Assembly (NCBI RefSeq): GCF_014489575.1
Contig: NZ_CP060789.1
Location: 3,162,001-3,226,000 of the forward strand
Direction: 5' to 3'
Length of the DNA: 64,000 nt
Source of the DNA: Tessaracoccus defluvii
GTDB lineage: Bacteria > Actinomycetota > Actinomycetes > Propionibacteriales > Propionibacteriaceae
This document shows positions 1 to 9,736 of this stretch, one piece after another. Positions within the stretch are counted from its first letter, which is position 1. Each line of letters opens with the position of its first letter. The notes below the pieces were generated by a model. It was not told where the DNA came from. It did not search any database and worked only from the letters and a program-made list of their open reading frames with translations. Made by a program: the position numbers and the translations under genes.

Positions 1-226
1 CCACCGGGAACGACACGTCGATTCCGCCCGAGACGATGACCAGCAGGACGGCCAGCGCCAGGATCATGGGCACCGTCGCGCTCCGCAGGATGGCGAAGGC
101 GGTGTTGGCCGTGAAGAACACCGGGTTCAGCAGCGACATCGCGATGACGATGGCGAGCAGGACGAGGAACAGCGTCCCCTCGTTGTTGCGTCCCTGCAGC
201 TTGCGCAGGGTCTGTCCGAAGTTCAT
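1..226 (-). CDS. Sugar ABC transporter permease, N-terminal part (runs off left edge)
   Basis: This is the first 75 or so residues of a RbsC-type (BPD_transp_2) inner-membrane permease that would import a sugar together with the ATPase and lipoprotein encoded just upstream of it. The visible part has a short cytoplasmic N-terminus, a first hydrophobic helix (LFLVLLAIVIAMSLLNPVFF) and the family motif VSGGIDVS near the window edge. The ATG lies one base after the stop of the ATPase gene, so the two are translationally coupled. The rest of the protein is outside the window. Confidence 0.9.
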   Translation of the reverse strand, partial: MNFGQTLRKLQGRNNEGTLFLVLLAIVIAMSLLNPVFFTANTAFAILRSATVPMILALAVLLVIVSGGIDVSFPV

Positions 227-227
227 G

Positions 228-1760
228 TCAGGCCGCCATGCTCTCTTGGATGCGTTCAACCGAGACGTCGTCGCCCCGGAGTTCCGTGGTGATCCGACCC
301 TTGGTGACGACGAGGACCCGGTGGCAGCAGGCCACCAGTTCCGGCTCGTCGTCCGAGATGACGATGATGGCCATCCCCTCGGAGGCCTGTTCGCGCAGCA
401 GTTCGAGGATCTGCTCCTTCGAGCCCACGTCGACGCCCACCGTCGGGCCGTTGAGGATGAGGACCTTCGGCTTGGTGGCAAGCCACTTCGCGAGGACGAC
501 GCGCTGAGCGTTGCCGCCGGACAGAGTCCTCACCGCGGCCTTGGCGTTCGGCGCCTTGATGCGCAGCTCCGTGAAGAGCCGGTGGATGGTGGCCTTCACC
601 TTCCGGAAATCGAGCGTGTGCCACCGGGTGCGGTGCTGGTCGAGGGAGCCGGCTGTGATGTTGTCGGCGATGGACTTCTCGAGGAAGAGTCCCTGCGTGA
701 GTCGGTCTTCGGGCACGTAGCCGATGCCCGCGGACACCGACCCGTTGATGCTGGAGAGCTCCACCCGCTCGCCGTCGACGAGGACTTCGCCTCGATCGGG
801 GGGGAGCAGCCCGAACAGGGACTCGGCGATCTCCGTGCGCCCTGAGCCGAGCAGCCCGGTGACGCCGATGATCTCGCCCCGTCGGACGTCGAAGTTGACG
901 TCCCAGAATGCCCCGTTGAGCGTGAGGTCCTTGACCTCCATGCACAGGGGGGACGACTCCGGAAGGTCGGAGACGATGCGGACGTCTTCGATGTCACGGC
1001 CGGTCATGTGGCGGGCGATGCTCCGCGTGTCGAATTCGGAGACGGGGCCGGTCTTGACCACCTTGCCGGATCGCATGATCGTCACCTGCTGGGAGATCTG
1101 GAGGATCTCGGTCAGCTTGTGGGAGACGAATACCAGCGCCACCCCGCGGTCCCGCAGTTGATCGACGATCTGGAACAGCCGCTTCACTTCCGTGTGCGTC
1201 AGGGCCGTCGTCGGCTCATCCATGAAGATGACGCGGGCGTCGCTGACGAGCGCGCGGCAGATGGCGGTGAGCTGCTTGTTCGCGACGGACAGCTCGCCCA
1301 CTTCGGCGTCCAGGTCGAGGTCGAGCTGGAGTTCGTCGACGATCGCCTTGGCCGTGGCCCTGGCGGCTCCCGACGTGTAGAACTTCTTCTGCACGGCAAT
1401 GGCCGATGTCAGCACGATGTTCTCCGCCACTGTGAGGCTGGGGAACAGGGAGAAGTCCTGGTAGATGACCTGAATGCCGCTCTCGATCGCCGACGTGGTG
1501 TTCATGTGGCGGTGGCTGGCGCCTTCGATGACGATCTCGCCCGAGTCCGGTGTCTCGGCGCCCGAGATGACCTTGATGAGGGTCGACTTCCCGCAGCCGT
1601 TCTCGCCTGCGAGGCAGTGGACCTCTCCCGGGTACAGGTCGAGGGACACGTCGTCGAGTGCCTGAACGCCTCCGAATCGCTTTGAGATTCCTCGCACGCT
1701 CAGGATTGGCTGCTTATCCCCGCCCGCTGCCTGGGCCGATGTCACGGGTTCCTGCTCCAC
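228..1760 (-). CDS. Sugar ABC transporter ATP-binding protein (two fused ATPase domains)
   Basis: A 510-aa RbsA/RhaT-type protein that powers sugar uptake in the CUT2 family. The N-terminal domain has Walker A GENGCGKST and Walker B VIFMDEPT. The C-terminal domain has a degenerate Walker A (GLLGSGRTE), a signature LSGGNAQR, and LILNGPTVGVDVG where the usual Walker B Asp and catalytic Glu are replaced by Asn and Gly, so only the first site should hydrolyse ATP normally. I start at GTG 1760 because AGGAGG sits five bases upstream; the longer frame from ATG 1796 would put its start codon inside the loop of a 12-bp hairpin. It lies between the lipoprotein and permease genes. Substrate is not certain: relatives import rhamnose, ribose or autoinducer-2. 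Confidence 0.93.
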   Translation of the reverse strand: MEQEPVTSAQAAGGDKQPILSVRGISKRFGGVQALDDVSLDLYPGEVHCLAGENGCGKSTLIKVISGAETPDSGEIVIEGASHRHMNTTSAIESGIQVIYQDFSLFPSLTVAENIVLTSAIAVQKKFYTSGAARATAKAIVDELQLDLDLDAEVGELSVANKQLTAICRALVSDARVIFMDEPTTALTHTEVKRLFQIVDQLRDRGVALVFVSHKLTEILQISQQVTIMRSGKVVKTGPVSEFDTRSIARHMTGRDIEDVRIVSDLPESSPLCMEVKDLTLNGAFWDVNFDVRRGEIIGVTGLLGSGRTEIAESLFGLLPPDRGEVLVDGERVELSSINGSVSAGIGYVPEDRLTQGLFLEKSIADNITAGSLDQHRTRWHTLDFRKVKATIHRLFTELRIKAPNAKAAVRTLSGGNAQRVVLAKWLATKPKVLILNGPTVGVDVGSKEQILELLREQASEGMAIIVISDDEPELVACCHRVLVVTKGRITTELRGDDVSVERIQESMAA

Positions 1761-1782
1761 GGATCCTCCTCGTTCATCGCAG

Positions 1783-1810
1783 TTGGGGGTGCGCATGAGC
1801 GCACCCCCAA
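1783..1810 (-). terminator. Hairpin between binding-protein and ATPase genes
   Basis: A perfect 12-bp inverted repeat (TTGGGGGTGCGC and its complement) encloses a 4-base loop. It lies 13 bases beyond the stop codon of the binding protein and before the ribosome site of the ATPase. There is no T-run, so it is more likely a partial terminator or mRNA-protecting stem that lets the binding protein be made in excess, as is common in sugar ABC operons. Confidence 0.65.
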
Positions 1811-1823
1811 TGCGACGTGTTGG

Positions 1824-2879
1824 TCAGAAGTCGAACTGCGCTGCTGCTTCGGCGTCGGCAGCCACCTGGGCGGCGCCGACGAAGACGTTGTCGTAGCCCT
1901 CCATGGGCTGCAGGTCGTTGTAGCCCTCGATGCCGAGGTCGGTGCCGGCCTCGATGGTGCCTCCCTCGGCGAGGATCTTGGCGATCTGGAGCTGAGCCTC
2001 GCCGGCGAGGGCCGGATCCCAGAAGAAAATCTTGTCGATCGAACCGTCAGCCAGGTACTGGTTGGCAACAGAAGGAATGGACGTGCCCATCACGCACACC
2101 TGCTCCTCCAGGCCGGCCTCCTGGACGGCGCGGGCGATGCCGGGGACGTCGTTGCCGGCGGAGCCCTGGAAGGCCTTGATGTTGGGGTACTTGGCCAGGA
2201 TCTCCTTGGCTCGCTGGTAGGCGGTCTCCTGGTCGTCCGTGCTCTCGATGGGGGTCTCGACCCGCTTCATGTCGGGGAAGTTCGCCTGCTGGTACGCGTA
2301 GGCGGCGTCCACCCACTCCATGTGCGTCTTCGCGGTCAGACCGCCGACGAACTGGACGTACTCGCCGGTGCCACCGGTGCATTCGCCGAGGTTGGCCATG
2401 ATGTCGGAGCCGTAGGAGGCGTTGTCGAAGGCCTCGATGTCGATGTCGACGTTCTTGATGCCGGTGGCCTCATGGGAGACGACGATGATGCCCTGCTCCC
2501 GTGCCTGGGCCAGCACGCTCTCAACGGCCTCGGGGGAGTTGGGGACAACAGTGATCGCGGTGGGCTTCTGCGCCACCAGGTCCTGGATGATGGCCACCTG
2601 CTTCTCGGGGCTGACGTCGTCCGCGCCCTCCTGGCGTGCATCGATGCCAGTGCGCTTGGCAAACGCCTCGACGCCCTGCTCCATCCTCTGGAACCAGGGG
2701 ATGGTGGTGGCCTTGACGACCGTGATCATGGTCATGTCGGCCGGGGCGGCCGAGCCGCCCGTGGCCCCGGTGGTGGCCGGGCTGGTTGGATCGCCTCCAC
2801 CAATGGTGGTGCAGGCGCTGAATGCAAGCGTGAGGCCTGCAGCCATGGCAACGCCCTTGACGAACTGCGTGCGGATCAT
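1824..2879 (-). CDS. Sugar ABC transporter substrate-binding lipoprotein
   Basis: A 351-aa periplasmic-binding-protein-like lipoprotein (RhaS/RbsB/LsrB type) that captures the sugar outside the membrane. It starts at ATG 2879, eight bases after AAGGAGT. The signal peptide ends in the lipobox LAFSAC with Cys23 as the lipid-anchored residue, followed by a Thr/Ser/Gly/Pro linker. The mature part shows the type I fold pattern, with repeated hydrophobic strands such as AITVVPNSPEAV and IIVVSHE. It is the first gene of the importer operon. Automatic annotation of this family often says autoinducer-2 or rhamnose; the neighbouring rhamnosidase makes a rhamnose-like sugar plausible but not shown. Confidence 0.93.
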   Translation of the reverse strand: MIRTQFVKGVAMAAGLTLAFSACTTIGGGDPTSPATTGATGGSAAPADMTMITVVKATTIPWFQRMEQGVEAFAKRTGIDARQEGADDVSPEKQVAIIQDLVAQKPTAITVVPNSPEAVESVLAQAREQGIIVVSHEATGIKNVDIDIEAFDNASYGSDIMANLGECTGGTGEYVQFVGGLTAKTHMEWVDAAYAYQQANFPDMKRVETPIESTDDQETAYQRAKEILAKYPNIKAFQGSAGNDVPGIARAVQEAGLEEQVCVMGTSIPSVANQYLADGSIDKIFFWDPALAGEAQLQIAKILAEGGTIEAGTDLGIEGYNDLQPMEGYDNVFVGAAQVAADAEAAAQFDF

Positions 2880-2955
2880 CCATCGACTCCTTCGTTGACG
2901 ACTCACCCGGTCAGGTCGGCAGCTCTGCCGAGTCGCCTGTGCCGGTTCACGAGCG

Positions 2956-2985
2956 AACCTAGACCTCATTCGCAAAGAAAGTCAA
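2956..2985 (-). promoter_or_regulatory. Candidate promoter of the sugar importer operon
   Basis: On the minus strand TTGACT and TAGGTT are separated by 18 bases, about 75 bases upstream of the lipoprotein start. Both boxes are good sigma-70-type matches and the position suits transcription away from the DeoR-type gene. Confidence 0.55.
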
Positions 2986-3000
2986 GCGGTTCAAGCAGAT

Positions 3001-3040
3001 AACGAACAGATTACGAACATCGTTATGTTTGTTCTCGGAC
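3001..3040. promoter_or_regulatory. Candidate operator: repeated GAACA / GTTC boxes
   Basis: The stretch holds an imperfect inverted repeat, CGAACAT (3014-3020) and ATGTTTG (3025-3031), plus an extra CGAACA just before it. More ATGTTCG/TTGTTCG copies sit at 3124, 3211 and 3232 (the last two 21 bases apart, two helical turns). The 404-base gap between the importer and the DeoR-type gene (2880-3283) contains no convincing gene. These repeats are the best candidates for binding by that regulator. Confidence 0.45.
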
Positions 3041-3283
3041 ATCAGAAGGGCGTCTGCGTGCCCTGTCGCTGGCCCGGAGATGGAGCGTGACGCGGGTTTG
3101 AGTAGTGGCTGGGGCCCGGCGTCATGTTCGGAAGGTTCGGTTCGACTTTCGACCCTGGGACGGCTCCCAAGGCTGCCATCGGGGCCTCCCCATTCTGTGT
3201 CCACCACTTCATGTTCGTCTGTGCGCATTGATTGTTCGAAGCCCGATGCTTCCGATAGGCTGAAGGCCTACAAGGAGGTAGCC

Positions 3284-4033
3284 ATGTCCAGGAAGGCACA
3301 GATCGTCGACATCCTCACGAGCGAGGGGTTTCAGACGGTCCGGTACCTTGCCAAACGCTTCGAGGTGACCGAGGCCACCATCCGACGTGACCTCATCCAG
3401 CTTGAGGGCATGGATCTCGTGCGCCGGACCCACGGCGGAGCGACGAGCGTGAAGCAGTCCGAGACGCCGCCCCAGTTCCGCGAGGTGCTCCATCGTGCCG
3501 AGAAGGCGGCCATCGGGAAGGCGATGGCCGAACGGGTGCTGGATGGGCAGACGATCCTGCTCGACAGCGGTACCACCACCCTCGAGGTTGCGCGCCATCT
3601 CGATCACGAGCGGGTGACGGTGGTGACCGGGGACCTCCGAGTGGGGATGGAGATCGCCAAGAAGCGGTCGCTACATCTCGTGTTCATCGGAGGCGAGTTG
3701 CTCCCGAACTCGTACACGATGTGGGGGCCCACCACCGTGCAGGAGATCTCGAACCTCCGTGTCGATGTGGCCATCTTCGGTGCCGACACGGTCACAGAGC
3801 AGGGCCTGCAGCACTCCACCAGCTACGAGGTCGAGCAGAAGAGGCGGATGCGCTCCATCGCACGCGAGGCGTTCTTCGTCGCCGACAGCTCCAAGTTCGG
3901 CCGCGAGGGCCTCTTCCAGGTGTTCGACCTGAGTGAGTTCACGGCAGGGATCTCTGACGCGACGCTCGATCCGCTGAGGGCCTCGCAGTTCCCCATCCCG
4001 ATCATTCGAGCCAACGTGTCGCAGGGTCTCTGA
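3284..4033 (+). CDS. DeoR-family transcriptional regulator
   Basis: A 249-aa sugar-metabolism regulator. The N-terminal winged helix-turn-helix carries the DeoR pattern (VTEATIRRDLIQLE), and the C-terminal sensor domain has DSGTTTLEVARHL, the sugar-phosphate binding motif of DeoRC domains. ATG 3284 is preceded by AAGGAGG; the frame is open further upstream but without protein-like sequence. It is divergent from the ABC importer and precedes the rhamnosidase, so it probably represses one or both until a sugar phosphate accumulates. Confidence 0.92.
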   Translation: MSRKAQIVDILTSEGFQTVRYLAKRFEVTEATIRRDLIQLEGMDLVRRTHGGATSVKQSETPPQFREVLHRAEKAAIGKAMAERVLDGQTILLDSGTTTLEVARHLDHERVTVVTGDLRVGMEIAKKRSLHLVFIGGELLPNSYTMWGPTTVQEISNLRVDVAIFGADTVTEQGLQHSTSYEVEQKRRMRSIAREAFFVADSSKFGREGLFQVFDLSEFTAGISDATLDPLRASQFPIPIIRANVSQGL

Positions 4034-4061
4034 GGCTCCAGTCGACCGGGTGATCCGTCCA

Positions 4062-4080
4062 TTGAAACGATTTGATATAG
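4062..4080 (+). promoter_or_regulatory. Possible promoter/operator before the rhamnosidase
   Basis: An AT-rich island, TTGAAACGATTTGATATAG, stands out in otherwise GC-rich DNA 40 bases before the GH78 start. TGAAACG/ATTTGA resembles a loose LacI-type palindrome and GATATA could be a -10 box. The match is weak. Confidence 0.3.
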
Positions 4081-4117
4081 GCTCCCTCGCGGCCGTCTGA
4101 TCGAAGGGGATCCCCAC

Positions 4118-6607
4118 ATGCCGCAGGTTCGCAGCGCCTCGCCCAGCCAGCCCGCGGCGCCACGCGCGCTGAAGGCCGACGGTCTGACCGAACCGATCGG
4201 CAGCACCTCACGGGCCCCTCGCCTGACCTGGCGTCACGACGGCCGGCAGGCCTCGGCCTTCCTGGTGCGCGCCCACGACGAGGCGGGCGCCGAACTGTTC
4301 GCCGTCGAGATCGACGGACGGTCGCACGCCTTGGCCTGGCCGGCGGCCCCGCTGGCCGATCTCCAGCGCGTCTCCTGGAGCGTGACGGCGCTCGCCGACT
4401 CTGAGGAACTCGGCCGCGCCGACTCGTGGCTCGAGACCGCCTTCGACGGGGCGTGGCCCGCGGCGGCCGTCACCCACCCGCGTGGCTGGAACCCGGAGCC
4501 GACCCCGGGCCCCTGCCCGAGCTGCGTACCAGCTTCCACCTCGACGCTCCCGTGCGCTCGGCCCGGCTGTACCTGACCGGCGAGGGTGTCGTCGTCCCGC
4601 TCATCAACGGCGCCGAGGCCATCGCCGGACAACTCGAGCCCGGCTACGGAGTGCCCGGCCGCTACGCGCTCGCCTCCGCCTGGGACGTGACAACGCTCCT
4701 TGTCCCGGGGCGGAACGGCGTCGAGCTCCGGCTCGGGGCTGGCACGGTCCACGCCGTCCGCGGCCCGGACCGGTACGCCAAGTTCGAGCACAGCGGCCAC
4801 CCCGTGTGGGCCGCCGCGCTGATCCGCGTCCAGCTGGTCGACGGCAGGGTGATCGAGATCCCGACGGACGCGACCTGGGAGGCGCGGCAGGGTCCGATCG
4901 CCGTCTCGTCCTGGTTTGGCGGCGAGCGCGTGGCGCCCGGCGAGACCGGCCCCTGGGGTCCGTGCGCCGTCATCACCGCCCTCCCCGACGTGTGGTGGCG
5001 GGCCACCCCTCCCATCGTGGTGACCGAGACCTTGGCGCCGGTCGGGATCGAGGTCTCCGGCCCGGCGGACCTCCTCATCGACTTCGGCCTGAACTCGGCC
5101 GGCCGACCGAGGCTAACGCTGCGCGACGCCGTCCCGGGCGAGCCGGTAACGCTCCGGCCAGGCGAGCTCGTCCGGGACGGGCGGGTCGACCAGGCCAACA
5201 CGGGCTCCCCGATCTTCGATCGCGTCGTCCCGGAGACCGCAGCGCTGGACTGGCGTCCCGTCACCGTCTACCACGGCGCACGCTACGTCGAGGCGACCGG
5301 CCTGACGGCCGAAGATGCCGCAGCGACCCGGTTCGAGGTGATGCGGGCCGGCAACGAGCAGGTCGGACGCTTCTCGTCCAGCCACCCGGTCCTCGGCCCC
5401 CTCCACACCATGATCGACCGGGCCATCGCCTCGAACATGTACGCGGTGTTCACCGACTGCCCGCACCGCGAGAAGCTGGGCTGGCTCGAGCAGCTGCACT
5501 ACTGCTTCACGGCCCTCACAAGGACCTACGACGTTCAGGCCCACATGACCGAGATGGTCAGGCACATGGTGGCCGCGCAACAGGAGGATGGCCTCGTCCC
5601 CAACATCGCGCCCGAGCTGGTCGTGTTCAACGACTACGCCATCGACGGCGACCAGGAGGCCTTCCGCAGCGACGTGAACTGGGGCAGGGCCGTCATCGAG
5701 GTCCCGCTGCGGCTGTACCGCCACTACGGCGATCCGCGAGTGGTCGAGGAGGCCTTCCCCGGGATGGTCCGGTACCTAGACTACGTCAGGGACCGCGCGG
5801 TCGACGGGATCATCGACTTCGGCCTCGGCGACTGGATCGCGCTGGCATCCACCCCGCGCGCCATGGCGACCACCCATGGTTGGGCGCTGGCGCTCGAGAG
5901 CGCGAGTGCCTGCGCCGAGATCGTCGGCGAGCAGGTGCTGGCTGCGCGTTACCGGGAGGAGGCCCACGCCGTCTGGACGGCGTTCGGCGAGACCTTCCGC
6001 GCGGCCGACGGCACCTGGGGGTCGGGCAGCCAGGGCAGTCTCGCCCTCGCCTGGTCCAACCCGCTGCTCGCAGACGAGGAGCGGGCCTGCGTGTACCGAG
6101 GCCTGCTCGACGCCATCCGCGACGCGGGCGACGCGTTCACCGTCGGCGAGAACGCGCTGCCCTTCCTACTTGAGGCGCTCTCGACGAACGGCGACGACGA
6201 CCTGCTCCTGCGGATTCTCGAGCGTCCGGACGTCCCCGGCTACGGGCTGCAGGTCGCCTCCGGATCGACGGCACTGACCGAGTCGTGGGAGGGGAGCGAG
6301 GGGACGGACGGGGTCATCTCCCAGAACCACTTCATGCTCGGCGCCATCGAGGACTGGCTCATGGAGCGGGTCGGTGGACTGCGTCAGGCCCCCGGATCGG
6401 TCGGCTGGGCCTCCGTCGAGGTCGCCCCGGTCGCGCCGGCCGGTGTCGACGACGCGGAGACGGTCTTCGACTCGCCGGTCGGCAGGTTCCGGGTCGCCTG
6501 GCGACGCACGGATAGGGGTGTCGAGCTCGAGGTGGAGGCGCCTCCGGGCGTCGACGTCGCGGTGAAGGCGCCGGCCGACTGGGTGCTCCACCCGATCGCG
6601 TCGGCGG
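4118..6607 (+). pseudogene. GH78 alpha-L-rhamnosidase with one frameshift and altered C-terminus
   Basis: The protein removes terminal L-rhamnose from plant or bacterial polysaccharides and glycosides. The first 130 or so residues (beta-sandwich Bac_rhamnosid_N type) read in one frame; from about 4510 the sequence continues in another (LPELRTSFHLDAPVRSARL onward). One extra C in the run 4510-4513 would join them. The (alpha/alpha)6 catalytic domain is present, with TDCPHREKLGWLEQ, the acidic DWIALAS region and a C-terminal beta domain up to ADWVLHPIAS. There is no signal peptide, so the enzyme would act inside the cell. At about 6605 the gene runs straight into a restriction-enzyme remnant in another frame. 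I expect a functional enzyme if the missing base is a sequencing error. Confidence 0.85.
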
Positions 6608-8367
6608 GTGGACGCTGGCTACCTCGTCCCCCCGAAGGGCATCAGCGTCGGCACCCAGTTTCTGCGCTCCGGCATCAAGTACGACGACCTGACGGAGGCG
6701 GAGAAGGACCAGTGGGACACGCTCGACTGGGGGGAGGGTGGCCCACCCAGCGAAGTCGGCGCCGAGGAGATCAACCGATTCCTGTTCAACGAGGACACCG
6801 TAGGCAAGGTGCTGGAGACCTTGATGGTGCAGGGATACAAGGTGGCCGGGGAGATCGCCTGGGCAAGACGATCATCTTCGCCAAGTCCCAGAAGCATGCG
6901 GAGTTCATCGAGAAGCGCTTCAACCTCGCCTACCCTGAGTTCGCTGGCCAGTTCGCCCGCGTGATCACCCACGGCACGCCGTACGCCCAGTCGATGATCG
7001 ATGACTTCTCGATCATGGAGAAGGCGCCGCACATCGCGATCAGCGTCGACATGCTCGACACCGGCATCGATGTCCCCGAGGTCGTGAACCTCGTGTTCTT
7101 CAAGATGGTGCGCTCGAAGTCGAAGTTCTGGCAGATGATCGGCCGTGGCACCCGACTGCGCCCCGATCTGTTCGGCCCCGGCGAAGACAAGCAGGACTTC
7201 CTTGTCTTCGACTTCTGCGGCAACCTCGAGTACTTCAGCCAGGACCTCCCCGGGTCCCAGGGGCAGACGCAGAAGTCACTGACCCAGCGGATCTTTGAGG
7301 CTCGGCTCGGGCTCGTCACTGCGATTGGCGACGCGGAACCCGATCTGCGCGCGTCCACCGTCAAGACGCTCCACGCGGTGATCGCCGGGATGAACCTCGA
7401 CAACTTCGTCGTCCGCCCACACCGCAGAACCGTCGAGACATACGGGGCTGCAAGCGCGTGGAACCGCATCTCGCCGGAGGACTCGGAGGCGCTGCTCACC
7501 CTCGCTGGGCTGCCGTCGTCGGTCCGCGACGACGACGAGGATGCCAAGCGCTTCGACCTGCTCATTCTGCGTCGCCAGCTGGCGCAACTGGATGGGGATG
7601 TGGTGTTGGCCGAGCGCCTGCGTGAGGCCGTCCAGCACATCGCCGCGATGCTGCTCGGCAAGACCACGATCCCGAGCGTCGCCGAGCAGGCTCTGCTGCT
7701 GGAGTCCGTGGCGGGCGACGAGTGGTGGATCGACGTGACGCTGCCGATGCTGGAGCTCGTCCGGCTCCGCATCCGCGGCCTCGCGCGGTTCATCGAGAAG
7801 ACGGCCCGCAATCCGATCTACACCGACTTCGAGGACACGATCGGCGAGGGCTTGGAGGTGGTTCTGCCCCGCGTCACGCCCGGCACAAACTTCGAACGCT
7901 TCCGGGCCAAGGCCGAGGCGTACCTTCGTGAGCACCTGGACAACCTTGCTCTCCAGCGACTCCGGCGGAACAAGCAGCTCACGGGGAACGACTTGACCGT
8001 ACTGGAGCAGATGCTGGTGGCGTCCGGAGGTCATCAGGGCGACATTGTCTGGGCGAATGAGCGAACAGGCGGCCTCGGCATATTCGTCCGCGGCCTCGTT
8101 GGGCTCGATCGTGCTGCCGCGATGGATGCGTTTGCCCACTACCTCAACGGGGCGGTGTTCTCGGTCGAGCAGGTGCGCTTCGTCAACCTCATCGTCGAAG
8201 AACTCACCAAGAACGGCGTCATGGAGCCGAAGCGGCTCTTCGAGTCGCCGTACACCGACCACGCTCCCACCGGCCCTGACCACTTCTTCCCAGAGGCAGA
8301 CGTGGACGCGATCGTCGAGACGCTGAACGGCATCAAGCGCACGGCCCTGCCTGAGGACGTCGCGTGA
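6608..8367 (+). pseudogene. Type I restriction enzyme HsdR, C-terminal remnant
   Basis: About 585 codons match the second helicase domain and C-terminal part (EcoEI_R_C-like) of HsdR, the translocating subunit of a type I restriction enzyme. Helicase motifs V/VI are visible: DMLDTGIDVPEVV and QMIGRGTRL. The nuclease domain and first helicase domain are missing: similarity begins abruptly at VDAGYLVPPKGISVG (6608), joined to the rhamnosidase. A further -1 shift in the G-run 6848-6851 separates KVAG from DRLGKTIIFAKSQ. No hsdM or hsdS is nearby. This cannot be a working restriction enzyme. It ends in GTGA overlapping the next gene. Confidence 0.85.
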
Positions 8368-8800
8368 ACACAGGCCTGTGGATTGAGATCGGAACTCTCC
8401 TTGTCGCCACCGTCGGTGTCGTGGGCGGACTGCTGGCCCTGCGACAAGCCAACCGACAGCGGCGGCTCGACCTCGGGGGTCTCTACCTTCAGCGCTACTG
8501 GGAGATCGACGACGATCTCTTGCGCCTCCCCAAGGGCAGCCCGAGCACACGCGGGCGCGGCATCGGTATCTGCGTCTGTGCGAGGACGAGTTTGAGGCGG
8601 CTCGGCGGGGGTGGCTCGAGCCTGATCAGTGGAACGTCTGGCATGCCTGGTTGGCTGAGGATGCGGCCCGCGCTCAGGTTGATGTGGACCTCATCGCCTG
8701 CAAGGCGCCAGTCGACAGATTCCTGCTCCTGCGCGAGTGTTCCTCCGTCTCGGCCCAGCATTCGTGGAAGGAGTGCCCGGCGCGCGTCCGGGTGGGCTGA
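8364..8800 (+). pseudogene. Small membrane-anchored protein of unknown function, frameshifted
   Basis: GTG 8364 overlaps the HsdR stop. The N-terminus has one transmembrane helix (about residues 5-25, IGTLLVATVGVVGGLLALRQ) followed by a charged cytosolic part that looks like YLQRYWEIDDDLLRLPKGSP. It then continues in another frame as EHTRARHRYLRLCEDEFEA and WLEPDQWNVWHAWL to a stop at 8798-8800. One extra C in the run 8540-8542 restores a protein of about 145 residues. I do not recognise the family; similar one-helix proteins occur beside type I restriction genes. Confidence 0.6.
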
Positions 8801-8868
8801 GCGAGGCTGGAGCCCGCCCAGCGGGCATGGTAGGGATGGTCTCGACCTCTGAGCAGAGAGGAGACGCC

Positions 8869-9687
8869 GTGACTTCTCCCTTCCACCGTCCTCCCAGTGT
8901 GCCGTTCGAACTCGGCCGCACGCGTCGCGTGACATGGCGGCTGCATCCTGCGCTGAGCGACGTGCTGACCACGTTGGATGGAACCTCGTTCGGAAAGGCA
9001 TGCACGGACCGTGCCGCCGAGATCTCGACGGCCGGTGTCTTCGCAGATCCGGTCGACCAGTCTGGGGCGCTGACGGCGCATCGGTGGGTGCTCGAACGTG
9101 CGGACGGGGAAGGGCTACCGCTCACGGCCGCCGGGTACCTCAAGCCCGCGGACGTCAAGGCACTCGCGGCACTGATGCCGGTGATGAGCGACTGGATCTT
9201 CCCCGTGTCGCGGGAGGTTGACGCGCATCCGGTGCTGGACTTCCGCGAGCACCTCAAGCTCGTCGGGCTGCTCCGCAAGTACAAGGGCACCCTGCGGCTC
9301 ACGAAGGCAGGTCGCGCGGTGCTCGTCGATACACCTGAACTGTGGCGGTACCTCGCCAATGCACTCATCCCCCCGGAGCACGGCTTCGCGGCTGACGCGT
9401 CTGGCGTCATCCTCCTCGACGCGGCCACCGCCGAAGGCGAGATCGACATCGATGCGATCGCTCGGACAGTGACCGCGCTCGGATGGTCCCATCGTGACGG
9501 CAGCCCGGTCTCACGAAGCGAGATCCATGGTGTGTGGAACGGCCTCTGGAACGTGATCGGCAACATCGGTGAGAGGGCAGATGGCCATCGTTCGGAGCGA
9601 AAGGTCAGTGCCGCAGCTCGCATGCTCATCCACAACGCCTTGTTCGAGGAGGTTGGCGCGACAGGGCAAGCCCGCGCCCCTCGCTAA
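8869..9687 (+). CDS. Unknown protein, related to the pRiA4b ORF-3-like C-terminal module
   Basis: A 272-aa soluble protein. I choose GTG 8869 for its upstream AGAGAGGAG. The central part (LTAAGYLKPADVKALAAL, then HLKLVGLLRKYKGTLRLTKAG) resembles the helical module found next to plasmid pRiA4b ORF-3-like domains in actinobacteria; the ORF-3 domain itself is not seen. No catalytic motif is visible. A small inverted repeat (GCCCGC/GCGGGC, 8812-8826) lies upstream. It belongs to the segment 6608-9690 that separates two carbohydrate genes and probably arrived with the HsdR fragment. Confidence 0.6.
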   Translation: MTSPFHRPPSVPFELGRTRRVTWRLHPALSDVLTTLDGTSFGKACTDRAAEISTAGVFADPVDQSGALTAHRWVLERADGEGLPLTAAGYLKPADVKALAALMPVMSDWIFPVSREVDAHPVLDFREHLKLVGLLRKYKGTLRLTKAGRAVLVDTPELWRYLANALIPPEHGFAADASGVILLDAATAEGEIDIDAIARTVTALGWSHRDGSPVSRSEIHGVWNGLWNVIGNIGERADGHRSERKVSAAARMLIHNALFEEVGATGQARAPR

Positions 9688-9736
9688 GCTCGCCACGCAG
9701 GCGTCCCATCGCCCGCACCCGAACACTGGAGACCCT

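Noticed and set aside
1761..1796. ATG 1796 as start of the sugar ABC ATPase
   Set aside because: It lies in a hairpin loop, the extra residues are not family-like, and a good ribosome site precedes GTG 1760.
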